From assembly GCF_038452275.1 (NCBI RefSeq), contig NZ_CP141643.1, forward strand, positions 1,488,001-1,552,000: a DNA stretch of 64,000 nucleotides. Direction: 5' to 3'. Positions 46,255 to 57,700 of this stretch are shown here, in pieces. Position 1 is the first letter of the stretch; each line of letters starts with the position of its first letter. The translations under genes and the position numbers were made by a program. Under the pieces are notes generated by a model. That model saw only the letters and a program-made list of their open reading frames with translations, made no database searches and was not told the origin of the DNA. The stretch is from Corynebacterium sp. BD556. GTDB taxonomy: Bacteria; Actinomycetota; Actinomycetes; Mycobacteriales; Mycobacteriaceae.

Positions 46255-48656
46255 GTCGCCACGAGCACCAACCCACCGAGGCCGTGAAGTTCGACCCCTT
46301 CGCCGAGGACAATGAGGACACCGACGACCCCGTCACCGAGGCCGTGAAGTTCGACCCCTTCGCCGAGGACAACGAGGACACCGACACCACCGGCGGCAAT
46401 AAATACGCCGGGCTTGGTGAGATGGCTGGGTTGCTCAAAGACCTCGACAACCTGCGCGAAGGACGCGCAGGTGAAAACTCATCGCAACTCTCGCGGCGCC
46501 GCGCCTTAGACACCTTCCGGGAGCGCCGCGGGGCGAAACGCAACGCCCGCATAGTCGCTGACGGCATGGTGGAGCTTCCCTGGGTGCCGCAGACGGATCC
46601 GCGAGAAGCGCTCAAAGACCCGGAAATTCCCCACGCCCAAAAAGGCATCCCACTGCCACAGCTACACCCCGGTGACATCGTCGCCAGCCAGTACGAAATC
46701 CTGGGCGTCATCGCGCATGGCGGCATGGGCTGGATCTACCTTGCGCACGACCACCACGTAGCAGGAAGGGTTGTGGTTTTGAAAGGCTTGCAGGCGTCGA
46801 AAAGCGATGACGAAGCTGCCGCGGCGGCCGCCGAACGCGAATTCCTCGCCGACATCACACACCCCGGAATCGTCAAAATCTTCAACTTTGTCGACGACCC
46901 TCGCGTCACCGGCGGCTTCATCGTCATGGAATACGTCGGCGGGCCCTCACTGCGCGAGCGCCGCAACGAAGAAGCCAACCACCTGCTGCCCGTCGACATC
47001 GCAATGGCCTACATCCTCGAAATACTGCCCGCCCTCGACTACCTGCACTCACGCGGGGTGGTCTACAACGACCTCAAACCCGACAACATCATCGTCACCG
47101 AAGACCAGGTGAAACTGATCGACCTGGGAGCGGCCTCCGGCATCGGCGCTTTCGGCTACATCTACGGCACCAAAGGATTCCAAGCACCAGAGGTAGCGTC
47201 TGAAGGGCCTTCGATAAGCAGCGACATTTACACCGTCGGACGCACCCTCGCCGCCCTCGTCGTCGACCTGCCACGCACCGACGGCATCTACAACCCCGAC
47301 ATTCCCTCCCCCACCGTCGAAACCACCTTCCGGCGCTACCTGTCGCTCTACCGCCTCATCCGGCGCTGCTGCCACCCCGACCCCCAACAACGCTTCGCTA
47401 ACGTCGCGGAGCTGGAAACCCAAATGCTGGGCGTGCTGCGCGAATGTCTCGCCATCCGCGACGGCGTCACCTACCCCGCCCAGCACTCACTATTTTCGCC
47501 GCACCGCACAACTTTCGGCACAAAACACCTAGTCTTTCGCACCGACCAGCTAATCGACGGCATCTCCCGCACCGTCGAGATCACCCCACAAGAACTCGTC
47601 GCAGCACTGCCCTCCCCCCTCGTCGACCGCTCCGACATCGGCGCCGCCATGCTCCAAGGCTCCTCCTACCAGGAACCCCAAGAAATGCTGGAAAACCTGC
47701 GACAAGCCATCCGAACCCCCCAATACGAAGAATCCATGGAAATCCCCTTCGGTGTGGTGCGCGCCATGCTCGACCTCGGGCTGACATACCAAGCAAGAAA
47801 CTGGATGGCGTCGCTAAGCGACAAGCACAACCGCAACTGGCGCTACTCTTGGTACCTCGGTGTCATCAACATCTTACGCGGCGACAACCGCGAAGCCCGC
47901 GAAGATTTCACACGCGTACTCAACATGCTGCCCGGTGAAGCAGCTCCCAAACTCGCGCTCGCCGCGATCAACGAACTCATCACCCAACAATCCACACCCG
48001 AAACAACCGAACTGCTCAAAGACGACGTCGCCCGCGCCACCGCCGGCATCCGAACCAACCCCGCCGACCTCCCCTCCGAAATTTTCGAAAACTGGGAAGC
48101 ACGCGGCCTGATGAACTCCGAGTGGCAAATACTCTCTGATGACCCCGCCCTGCTACGCTACGACGCCTTGCACCTGTATTCCCTCGTCTGGCAGACCAAT
48201 CCCGCCACCGTCTCCGCCGCTTTCGGACTGGCCCGCCTGCTCATGGCAGAAAACGAGGTGGAACTAGCTGTCGCCGCCCTCGACCGCGTCTCCCCCTCCT
48301 CCCGACACCATCGCATGGCACGCCTCACAACAATCCTTGACTTAGTCTCCGCCGAACTCACCGAATCGCGGATTCGCCGTGCCGCTCGACGCCTCGAAGA
48401 AATCCCCAGCAACGAGCCCCGTTTCCTCCAAATCAAGGTGTACGTGCAGCGCGCCGCCCTGACCTTCCTCCGCGAAGCGGGCGTGGACAAAGCCACCTCC
48501 GACCGTTACCTCTTTGAGTTCCCCTTCACCGAGCGCGGCCTGCGCACTGGCCTCGCCATAACCCTGCGCGAGCAGGCACGCATCGCACCCTACGCACATC
48601 ACCGCTACGCTCTCGTCGACATGGCCAACAAAGTCCGACCCCCAACATGGTTCTAA
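46251..48656 (+). CDS. pknG: Ser/Thr protein kinase PknG
   Basis: 801 residues. The N-terminus has a duplicated TEAVKFDPFAEDNEDTD segment. The kinase domain has glycine loop AHGGMGWIYLAHD, Lys178 (VVVLKGL), catalytic loop YNDLKPDN (Asp274) and DLG (Asp291) in place of DFG. The C-terminal half is TPR-like helices. No CxxC pairs precede the kinase domain, so the rubredoxin module of mycobacterial PknG is missing, as in other corynebacteria. It phosphorylates OdhI, relieving inhibition of 2-oxoglutarate dehydrogenase. Last gene of the glnX operon (ATGA overlap). Confidence 0.95.
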   Translation: MSRHEHQPTEAVKFDPFAEDNEDTDDPVTEAVKFDPFAEDNEDTDTTGGNKYAGLGEMAGLLKDLDNLREGRAGENSSQLSRRRALDTFRERRGAKRNARIVADGMVELPWVPQTDPREALKDPEIPHAQKGIPLPQLHPGDIVASQYEILGVIAHGGMGWIYLAHDHHVAGRVVVLKGLQASKSDDEAAAAAAEREFLADITHPGIVKIFNFVDDPRVTGGFIVMEYVGGPSLRERRNEEANHLLPVDIAMAYILEILPALDYLHSRGVVYNDLKPDNIIVTEDQVKLIDLGAASGIGAFGYIYGTKGFQAPEVASEGPSISSDIYTVGRTLAALVVDLPRTDGIYNPDIPSPTVETTFRRYLSLYRLIRRCCHPDPQQRFANVAELETQMLGVLRECLAIRDGVTYPAQHSLFSPHRTTFGTKHLVFRTDQLIDGISRTVEITPQELVAALPSPLVDRSDIGAAMLQGSSYQEPQEMLENLRQAIRTPQYEESMEIPFGVVRAMLDLGLTYQARNWMASLSDKHNRNWRYSWYLGVINILRGDNREAREDFTRVLNMLPGEAAPKLALAAINELITQQSTPETTELLKDDVARATAGIRTNPADLPSEIFENWEARGLMNSEWQILSDDPALLRYDALHLYSLVWQTNPATVSAAFGLARLLMAENEVELAVAALDRVSPSSRHHRMARLTTILDLVSAELTESRIRRAARRLEEIPSNEPRFLQIKVYVQRAALTFLREAGVDKATSDRYLFEFPFTERGLRTGLAITLREQARIAPYAHHRYALVDMANKVRPPTWF
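46274..46385 (+). repeat. 60-bp in-frame duplication at the pknG N-terminus
   Basis: Positions 46274-46325 and 46334-46385 match in all but one base (T to C, silent). Each copy codes TEAVKFDPFAEDNEDTD. The period is 60 bp, so the protein gains exactly 20 residues. Confidence 0.95.
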
Positions 48657-48878
48657 CTACATGCAGCCACACAGACTTCCCGCAGCATGAACACACCCCG
48701 ATCAACAACCAGCGCCACCTCACGCCGCTTGCTTAACGACGCCACAGACCCCTTGCCCCTCTGCCTTTACTTCCACAGGGTCGACACGCGAAAGACAACC
48801 ACGTCGTAGCGAAGATCGCTTTCTCGCGTAAAACCCGCTGACACCGGCTTTACGCATCCAAAACTTTCCGCCCGAGCT

Positions 48879-50078
48879 CTAAACCTTCTGCGCTACCTGA
48901 GCGGCCTTCTGCGCTATCGCCAATTCTTCGTTAGTGGGAACGACGAGAACCTTCACGCGCGATTGATCAGTCGAGATGATATGCGGTCCGTCGTTGGGCT
49001 GTTCGTTGCGCTGCGGGTCAATTTCAATGCCATACATATCCAAGTTATCCAAAGCGTCCATACGCACGAACTTGTCGTTTTCACCAACCCCAGCGGTAAA
49101 GGTAATGGCGTCAACGCGCCCAAGAGCAATCATGTAAGAACCGATGTAGCGTCGAAGTTGATTGATGTAGACGTTGTACGCCAACCAAGCGTTGGGGTCT
49201 TCGTTGTCGATCATTTTGCGCAATTCGCGGAAATCATTGACACCGGCCAAACCCTTGACCCCTGAACTGCGGTTGAGCAGGTTGTCAATATCGTCGATAG
49301 ACATCCCCGCATGGCGCGCGAGATGGAAAATGATGCCCGGGTCAATGTCTCCAGAACGGGTGCCCATCACCAAACCTGCCAGCGGCGTCATCCCCATTGA
49401 GGTGTCGATGGGCACACCATTAGCCACCGCGGAGCAAGAAGCTCCGTTGCCCAAATGAAGCACAATCTGGCGGGTGTGATCAGGGTGACGGTCAATCAGT
49501 CCGGGCACCTGAGAGGACACAAACTCATGGGATGTGCCGTGGAAGCCGTAGCGACGGATGTTGTTGGCGCCCGCAACGTCAGCATTGATGGCGTAAAGAG
49601 CCGCAGCGGGCGGAAGGTGGCGGAAGAAGCCAGTATCGAAAACAGCAACATGCGGGACGTCGGGAAGCAATGCACGCGCGACATCAATACCGTCGATGTT
49701 GGCGGGATTATGCAACGGTGCAAGCGGAATAAGCTCACGGATCTTGTCAACGACCGCATCGACAATCAACTCCGGTTCGGAAAACACCATGCCGCCATGA
49801 ACAACTCGATGACCGACAGCCGCCAAATCCAACTGAGTTGGGCCAACACCGCGACTATCCATCACTCGAAACGCCTCGCGCAGCCCGACAGTGTGCGTCG
49901 GGATGGGTAACTGAGACACCTCCTTGCCGTCCGGATGGTTGACGGTAATGCGTCCAGAAGGCTCCCCAATCTGCTCAACGAGCCCGGAAACCAGCGGGGG
50001 TTGGGAAGCATCAGCAGATGGATCGACAATCTGGAACTTGACTGACGAAGACCCCGAATTGATAACCAGCGCGTGCAT
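48879..50078 (-). CDS. ackA: acetate kinase
   Basis: 399 residues. Motifs of the acetate kinase family: [62 protein letters not shown] and FTAGVGEND. With Pta it interconverts acetyl-CoA and acetate. Its ATG abuts the pta stop. The 222-base gap to the convergent pknG end shows no clear terminator. Confidence 0.97.
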   Translation of the reverse strand: MHALVINSGSSSVKFQIVDPSADASQPPLVSGLVEQIGEPSGRITVNHPDGKEVSQLPIPTHTVGLREAFRVMDSRGVGPTQLDLAAVGHRVVHGGMVFSEPELIVDAVVDKIRELIPLAPLHNPANIDGIDVARALLPDVPHVAVFDTGFFRHLPPAAALYAINADVAGANNIRRYGFHGTSHEFVSSQVPGLIDRHPDHTRQIVLHLGNGASCSAVANGVPIDTSMGMTPLAGLVMGTRSGDIDPGIIFHLARHAGMSIDDIDNLLNRSSGVKGLAGVNDFRELRKMIDNEDPNAWLAYNVYINQLRRYIGSYMIALGRVDAITFTAGVGENDKFVRMDALDNLDMYGIEIDPQRNEQPNDGPHIISTDQSRVKVLVVPTNEELAIAQKAAQVAQKV

Positions 50079-51419
50079 TTACTTACCTCCAGCCTGGATC
50101 GCGGTGATCGCCACCGTATTAATAATGTCGCGGACAGTCGCACCACGAGACAAGTCGTTGACAGGTTTATTCAACCCTTGCAAAATCGGACCGACTGCCA
50201 GCGCATCACCAGTGCGCTGCGCAATCTTATAACCAGCGTTTCCCGCCTCAAGATCAGGAAAAATAAACACATTGGCGTGTCCGGCCACCGGGGAATCAGG
50301 GGCTTTCTTCTTTCCAACACCTTCATCACAGGCAGCATCAAACTGCAGTGGCCCATCGACAACAAGTTCCGGGTCGAGAAAACGAGCTTCCTTCACCGCG
50401 GCGACCGAACGCTCAACATCAGGCCCGGAGCCCGAAGTGCCGGTGGAGTAAGACAGCATCGCCACCTTCGGGTCAATCCCGAACTGGGAAGCGGTCCGAG
50501 CGGAGACAACAGCGATCTCCCCAAGCTGCTGAGCCGTCGGGTTGGGGTTGACGGCACAATCTCCGAAAGCCCACAAACGGTCGCGCATAACCATGAGGAA
50601 AATCGAGGACACTACCGACGCACCAGGCACAGTCTTAATAATCTGAAAAGCAGGTTTGATGGTATGCGCAGTGGTATGTGCAGCACCAGAAACCATCCCA
50701 TCAGCCAACCCTTTATGCACCATCATGGTTGAAAAATAGGAAATATCCCGCATGGCTTCGCGGGCATCCTCAAGCGAAACTCCCTTCGCCTTGCGAAGTT
50801 CAGCAAAATCTACAGCGAACTCCTCAAGAAGGTCAGACTCAACATGGTTGATAATCTGCGCCTGCGAAACATCAACTCCAAGTTCCTCGGCACGGCGAGA
50901 AATCTCTCCCGCATCTCCGAGAATACTTAGCTTGACCACACCTCCTGAAAGCAACTCCCCCGCCGCTAACAAAATGCGGTCATCTTCGCCTTCTGGAAGC
51001 ACAATGTGCGCATCAGCTTGCCGCGCACGATTGAGCAACCACGACTCAAAAACCACCGGGGACATGACCTGTCGCGCTACCGTCGTAGTGCTCACGGCAG
51101 CCTCAAGACCATCTTCAGTGACAACACCTACGAGCGTCGCCCCCAACTCACCAGCCCTGCGCGCCACATAAGTCTCACGCTGCTCGGAATCCGCCAAAAC
51201 AAGCAAGCCAACACCCAAAGCGCTCGCCACGTCAGCATCGTAAGAAAGATCCCCCGTTCCCACAACAAGAGTTGCTGCGTCAAGCGCAATACCGAAATCC
51301 TGGGCAGTGCCCTCAAGTATCACAACGCCTTTATCCGAACGCCGCGCCAACTCATCAACATCCACCCCAGCAAAATTGCGATTTGCAAGAGTTAGAAGCA
51401 CAGACTGGGAAGCTGCCAT
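50079..51419 (-). CDS. pta: phosphate acetyltransferase
   Basis: 446 residues from the ATG at 51419 (AAAGG upstream). The catalytic PTA domain starts near SPVVFESWLLNRARQADAH and contains VLPEGEDDRILLAA, YFSTMMVHKGLADGMVSGA and MLSYSTGTSGSGPDVE. The first ~120 residues are a short regulatory-like part (VVGTGDLSYDADVASALGVG), smaller than the DRTGG-containing N-terminus of long Pta. A 204-bp piece of this N-terminal part is copied at 58867-59070. Confidence 0.95.
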   Translation of the reverse strand: MAASQSVLLTLANRNFAGVDVDELARRSDKGVVILEGTAQDFGIALDAATLVVGTGDLSYDADVASALGVGLLVLADSEQRETYVARRAGELGATLVGVVTEDGLEAAVSTTTVARQVMSPVVFESWLLNRARQADAHIVLPEGEDDRILLAAGELLSGGVVKLSILGDAGEISRRAEELGVDVSQAQIINHVESDLLEEFAVDFAELRKAKGVSLEDAREAMRDISYFSTMMVHKGLADGMVSGAAHTTAHTIKPAFQIIKTVPGASVVSSIFLMVMRDRLWAFGDCAVNPNPTAQQLGEIAVVSARTASQFGIDPKVAMLSYSTGTSGSGPDVERSVAAVKEARFLDPELVVDGPLQFDAACDEGVGKKKAPDSPVAGHANVFIFPDLEAGNAGYKIAQRTGDALAVGPILQGLNKPVNDLSRGATVRDIINTVAITAIQAGGK

Positions 51420-51632
51420 ATTTCCACCTTTCGGGAGCGCCCGCATAAAGGGCATGTACCTGCCAACATTCTAGTTGTGAACACGCTGCGTTTTTGGCAG
51501 AAGAACGTTAGTCGTGTCACATCTGGCTACAAAATCCACCCAATTTGCCCCAAGTTGAACCCGTCTAACCCCAACACATCACACGAACACTGTTACAACG
51601 ATTCCCCACAACCGCGCTCAGCACGCAAAAAA

Positions 51633-51673
51633 CGCTTAGACCCCACCTTCCTATCGAAGGCGAGGTCTAAGCG
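51633..51673 (-). terminator. terminator of the large surface protein gene 1
   Basis: CGCTTAGACC pairs with GGTCTAAGCG, with an inner CTTC/GAAG stem; on the minus strand a T6 tract follows. A near-identical hairpin follows gene 2 at 59326-59374. Confidence 0.92.
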
Positions 51674-51734
51674 CTTTAGGTTGAAAAGCTACTGCCTTTC
51701 AACACTGGCTCCTCATTCCAACCGGAATCAGTCC

Positions 51735-54700
51735 CTAGGAAGATCCCAACGAAGAAGAACCACCGTTGGTATTACCCTCACCAGACCCCAAGTTGTTCTC
51801 AGAGGAAATCTCATCAATCCCCTCCTGCGAAGAACCACCAATCACATCCAAGGACGATCCAGCCTGCTGATTATTATCCGAAGAACCAAGACCACCCGGA
51901 GTACACGCATCCGCGATAACGAGGCCAACAAGCACCACAGCACTGATCGCCGCGAGGCTACCAATCGCCTGCGAAAGGTTCAGACCAAACTTACGCAACT
52001 CCATGTCGATCTGCTCAGCCTGCGCAGCAAGAGCCGGATCAAACAGACCCAAACGCTGCTGAATCATCGCGTTGAAATCCGCAAGCTGCGAGTTGATCTG
52101 ATCCGTGATCGGGGCCAGACCCGGAATCTGCATCTCCGAAGCAATCGCAAGCGGAATCAAGCCCAGCAACGGAAGACCAAAACCAAGGCTCGTAGCGATA
52201 CAACGTCCAAGCTGATCCTCATCCAAGCTAGAGCCCTTAGTCGGCTCAACGATCGTCACGGTAACCGTGTCAATGACCTTATCGTCATTGTCCCTGACCA
52301 CAATGACAATCTTGTCGCCCGGCCGAGCGTCCTGTGACGGAGTGACAACCAAGCTGCCATTGCCGTCAAGCACAGCCGTACCCGGACCAGTGGTCACAGT
52401 AGTCGTTCCTTCCGGAACCTTACCGCCCACGTTCGGAATCGTCACCGGCCGATCCGGAGTAGTAAAGGTGTCATTCCAATCTGGTCTCTGCGAAGAGTCA
52501 ACGATCGTCACGGTAACCGTGTCAATGACCTTATCGTCATTGTCCCTAACCACAATGACAATCTTGTCGCCCGGCTTAGCACCCTGTGACGGAGTGACAA
52601 CCAAGCTGCCATTGCCGTCAAGCACAGCCGTACCCGGACCAGTGGTCACAACAGTCGTTCCTTCCGGAACCTTACCGCCCACGTTCGGAATCGTCACCGG
52701 CTGATCCGGAGTAGTGGAAGTGTCATTCCAATTCGGGTCCTGCGCAGGTGCAACGATCGTCACCGTAACCGTGTCGATGATCTTATCGTCATTGCCCCTA
52801 ACCACAATGACAATCTTGTCGCCCGGCTTAGCAGCCCCCGACGGAGTGACAACCAAGCTGCCATTGCCGTCAAGCACAGCCGTACCCGGACCAGTGGCCA
52901 CAACAGTCGTTCCTTCCGGAACCTTACCGCCCACGTTCGGAATCGTCACCGGCCGATCCGGAGTAGTGGAAGTGTCATTCCAATCCGGAGCCTGCGCAGG
53001 CTCAACGATCGTCACGGTAACCGTGTCAATGACCTTATCGTCATTGTCCCTAACCACAATGACAATCTTGTCGCCCGGCTTAGCACCCTCAGACGGAGTG
53101 ACAACCAAGCTGCCATTGCCGTCAAGCACAGCCGTACCCGGACCAGTGGTCACAGTAGTCGTTCCTTCCGGAACCTTACCGCCCACGTTCGGAATCGTCA
53201 CCGGCCGATCCGGAGTAGTGGAAGTGTCATTCCAATCCGGAGCCTGCGCAGGTGCAACGATCGTCACGGTAACCGTGTCGAGCTCCCTGCCGTTCTTGTT
53301 GTTAACCACAATGACAATCTTGTCGCCCGGCTTAGCAGCCCCCGACGGAGTGACAACCAAGCTGCCATCTCCCTCTAGGCGTGCACTGCCCGGACCAGTG
53401 GTCGCAACAGTCGAGCCTTCCGGAACCTTAGCGCCCACGTTCGGAAGCGTCACCGGCCGATCCGGAGTAGTGGAAGTGTCCTCCCAATTCGGCTTGCCAG
53501 GAACACTATCCGGATCCTTCGGGTTCGAACCCGCATCGATTTCTTCGCCGTCCGGGTAGCCATCATTGTCATCGTCCGGATCCGTGACATCAGGGTCACC
53601 ATCACCATCAGTATCCAACTGGAACGGCGCATCAGTGTTATCCACCGAATTATCCGAATACGTCACCACAACCGGAACATCGAACTGCTCAATGGTGTCC
53701 TTATCCAAAGACTGCGGAGCCATCACCGTGATCACACCGGTGTTCTCATCAATCTCAACGGAATAACCCGCCGGCTTGACATAGCCTTCCTTGATGGCGT
53801 ACTTCGCACCTTCAGGCGCTGCAACATCATTACCGGCCTTGTTCTTAAACTTCGGCGCCGAGGTTGCAGGCGTACCCGGAACAACAAGCGTCAAATCATA
53901 CGTCGGGTCGTAGTACGCAGACTGGTCCGGATCCTTCGGGTTCGTACCCGCATCAATCTCGTCCCCATCCGGAACACCATCATTGTCATCATCCGGATCC
54001 GTGACATCCGGGTCACCATCACCATCAGTATCCAACTGGAACGGCGCATCAGTGTTATCCACCGAATTATCCGAATACGTCACCACAACCGGAACATCGA
54101 ACTGCTCAATGGTGTCCTTATCCAAAGACTGCGGAGCCATCACCGTGATCACACCGGTGTTCTCATCAATCTCAACGGAATAACCCGCCGGCTTGACATA
54201 GCCTTCCTTGATGGCGTACTTCGCACCTTCAGGCGCTGCAACATCATTACCGGCCTTGTTCTTAAACTTCGGCGCCGAGGTTGCAGGCTTACCCGGAACA
54301 ACAAGCGTCAAATCATACGTCGGGTCGTAGTACGCAGACTGGTCCGGATCCTTCGGGTTCGTACCCGCATCAATCTCGTCCCCATCCGGAACACCATCAT
54401 TGTCATCATCCGGATCCGTGACATCCGGGTCACCATCACCATCAGTATCCAACTGGAACGGCGCATCAGTGTTATCCACCGAATTATCCGAATACGTCAC
54501 CACAACCGGAACATCGAACTGCTCAATGGTGTCCTTATCCAAAGACTGCGGAGCCATCACCGTGATCACACCGGTGTTCTCATCAATCTCAACGGAATAA
54601 CCCGCCGGCTTGACATAGCCTTCCTTGATGGCGTACTTCGCACCTTCAGGCGCTGCAACATCATTACCGGCCTTGTTCTTAAACTTCGGCGCCGAGGTTG

Positions 54701-57700
54701 CAGGCTTACCCGGAACAACAAGCGTCAAATCATACGTCGGATCGTAGTACGCAGACTGGTCCGGAACCTTCGGGTTCGTACCCGCATCAATCTCGTCCCC
54801 ATCCGGAACACCATCATTGTCATCATCCGGATCCGTGACATCCGGGTCACCATCACCATCAGTATCCAACTGGAACGGCGCATCAGTGTTATCCACCGAA
54901 TTATCCGAATACGTCACCACAACCGGAACATCGAACTGCTCAATGGTGTCCTTATCCAAAGACTGCGGAGCCATCACCGTGATCACACCGGTGTTCTCAT
55001 CAATCTCAACGGAATAACCCGCCGGCTTGACATAGCCTTCCTTGATGGCGTACTTCGCACCTTCAGGCGCTGCAACATCATTACCGGCCTTGTTCTTAAA
55101 CTTCGGCGCCGAGGTTGCAGGCTTACCCGGAACAACAAGCGTCAAATCATACGTCGGATCGTAGTACGCAGACTGGTCCGGAACCTTCGGGTTCGTACCC
55201 GCATCAATCTCGTCCCCATCCGGAACACCATCATTGTCATCATCCGGATCCGTGACATCCGGGTCACCATCACCATCAGTATCCAACTGGAACGGCGCAT
55301 CAGTGTTATCCACCGAATTATCCGAATACGTCACCACAACCGGAACATCGAACTGCTCAATGGTGTCCTTATCCAAAGACTCCGGAGCCATCACCGTGAT
55401 CACACCGGTGTTCTCATCAATCTCAACGGAATAACCCGCCGGCTTGACATAGCCTTCCTTGATGGCGTACTTCGCACCTTCAGGCGCTGCAACATCATTA
55501 CCGGCCTTGTTCTTAAACTTCGGCGCCGAGGTTGCAGGCTTACCCGGAACAACAAGCGTCAAATCATACGTCGGATCGTAGTACGCAGACTGGTCCGGAT
55601 CCTTCGGGTTCGTACCCGCATCAATCTCGTCCCCATCCGGAACACCATCATTGTCATCATCCGGATCCGTGACATCAGGGTCACCATCACCATCAGTATC
55701 CAACTGGAACGGTGCATCAGTGTTATCCACCGAATTATCCGAATACGTCACCACAACCGGAACATCGAACTGCTCAATGGTGTCCTTATCCAAAGACTGC
55801 GGAGCCATCACCGTGATCACACCGGTGTTCTCATCAATCTCAACGGAATAACCCGCCGGCTTGACATAGCCTTGCTTGATGGCGTACTTCGCACCTTCAG
55901 GCGCTGCAACATCATTACCGGCCTTGTTCTTAAACTTCGGCGCCGAGGTTGCAGGCTTACCCGGAACAACAAGCGTCAAATCATACGTCGGATCGTAGTA
56001 CGCAGACTGGTCCGGATCCTTCGGGTTCGTACCCGCATCAATCTCGTCCCCATCCGGAACACCATCATTGTCATCATCCGGATCCGTGACATCCGGGTCA
56101 CCATCACCATCAGTATCCAACTGGAACGGCGCATCAGTGTTATCCACCGAATTATCCGAATACGTCACCACAACCGGAACATCGAACTGCTCAATGGTGT
56201 CCTTATCCAAAGACTGCGGAGCCATCACCGTGATCACACCGGTGTTCTCATCAATCTCAACGGAATAACCCGCCGGCTTGACATAGCCTTCCTTGATGGC
56301 GTACTTCGCACCTTGAGGCGCTGCAACATCTTTACCGGCCTTGTTCTTAAACTTCGGCGCCGAGGTTGCAGGCTTACCCGGAACAACAAGCGTCAAATCA
56401 TACGTCGGGTCGTAGTACGCAGACTGGTCCGGATCCTTCGGGTTCGTACCCGCATCAATCTCGTCCCCATCCGGAACACCATCATTGTCATCATCCGGAT
56501 CCGTGACATCTGGGTCATCATCACCATCAGTATCCAACTGGAACGGCGCATCAGTGTTATCCACCGAATTATCCGGATACGTCACCACAACCGGAACATC
56601 GAACTGCTCAATGGTGTCCTTATCCAAAGACTCCGGAGCCATCACCGTGATCACACCGGTGTTCTCATCAATCTCAACGGAATAACCCGCCGGCTTGACA
56701 TAGTCTTGCTTGATGGCGTACTTCGTCCCCGCAGGCGGAACGATGTCATTGCCAACAGCATCCTCGCCGTAATTCGGCGCCGAGGTTGCAGGCGTACCCG
56801 GAACAACGCGCGTCAAATCATACTTCGGGTCGAAAGTTTTGTTCATCGGCTCATTCGCCACGATAAGCGAATCCGCCGCCAAGGGGGCATCCCCGTAGTA
56901 CAACGTGGCGCGAATAATCTCACCAGGCTGAGCATTATTCGGAATCGTCAAGGTGCATTCATTCGCCTGGGCGAGAGTGGTGATGTTTTCACACACCTTC
57001 AGCTCAGCACCCGCAGAGTTCGTCCACACAATACGGTTAGTAGCCTCACCTGCAGACGGCGGCAAAATACCCGTGACATCAATAAGCGCGGTCTGCCCAG
57101 GTTGAGCCGGACGATCAGTGGTATTGAAGTTCGTAATCCGCAAATCAACATCCGCGTACGGAATGATAGCGAAGTTCAGGTTGTACCACATCGGGTTGGC
57201 AACAAGGTTTGCCGCCGGAACAGTCTGCGGCGTAACCCCCAACTTATCGTTCGGCCGGACATACAACTGCTCAATAAACGGCGAGTACGTCTTGACAATC
57301 CTTCCTTCAGGATCGCGCACGAAACCGAACATGTAGCTCTTGGTCTCATTCGTGAAGGTTGCCTCATTGAAGCGAACAGCGTAGTAGCCATCCCCAGTAG
57401 TCTCGGTCGAAACTGTCTCAGCGATATACTCTGGATGATCAGTCAGCAGTTCGCGAGCAGCCGCTTGCTGGTTCGGAATGGGCAAGGATTCCACCCTTGC
57501 CGCATACTCCGCAATACCCTGCGGCGTCAGATACGAAAGAACAACCTCGTAGTTCGGAGCTGCAGCATCCCTTCCGGTCTTGCTAGGCCCATCAATGCGA
57601 ATATCGCGGGTATCCAACCACACAAAACCTGAAGTCGTCCCCTTCGCATTCAGGTTCACCGCAACATTAGACAAATTCCGAGTCTCAGTATCATACTTCC

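Noticed and set aside
53508-56843. Regular 417-bp repeats as a CRISPR-like or satellite array
   Set aside because: The unit is an uninterrupted coding repeat of 139 codons, with no spacers.
55872-57632. 586-codon plus-strand frame over surface gene 1 (and the twin at 61232-62992)
   Set aside because: The Arg/Ile-rich translation is periodic because the underlying coding repeat is periodic; it is the antisense of the Rib-like repeats. The same holds for the recurrent 66-codon frames every 417 bp.
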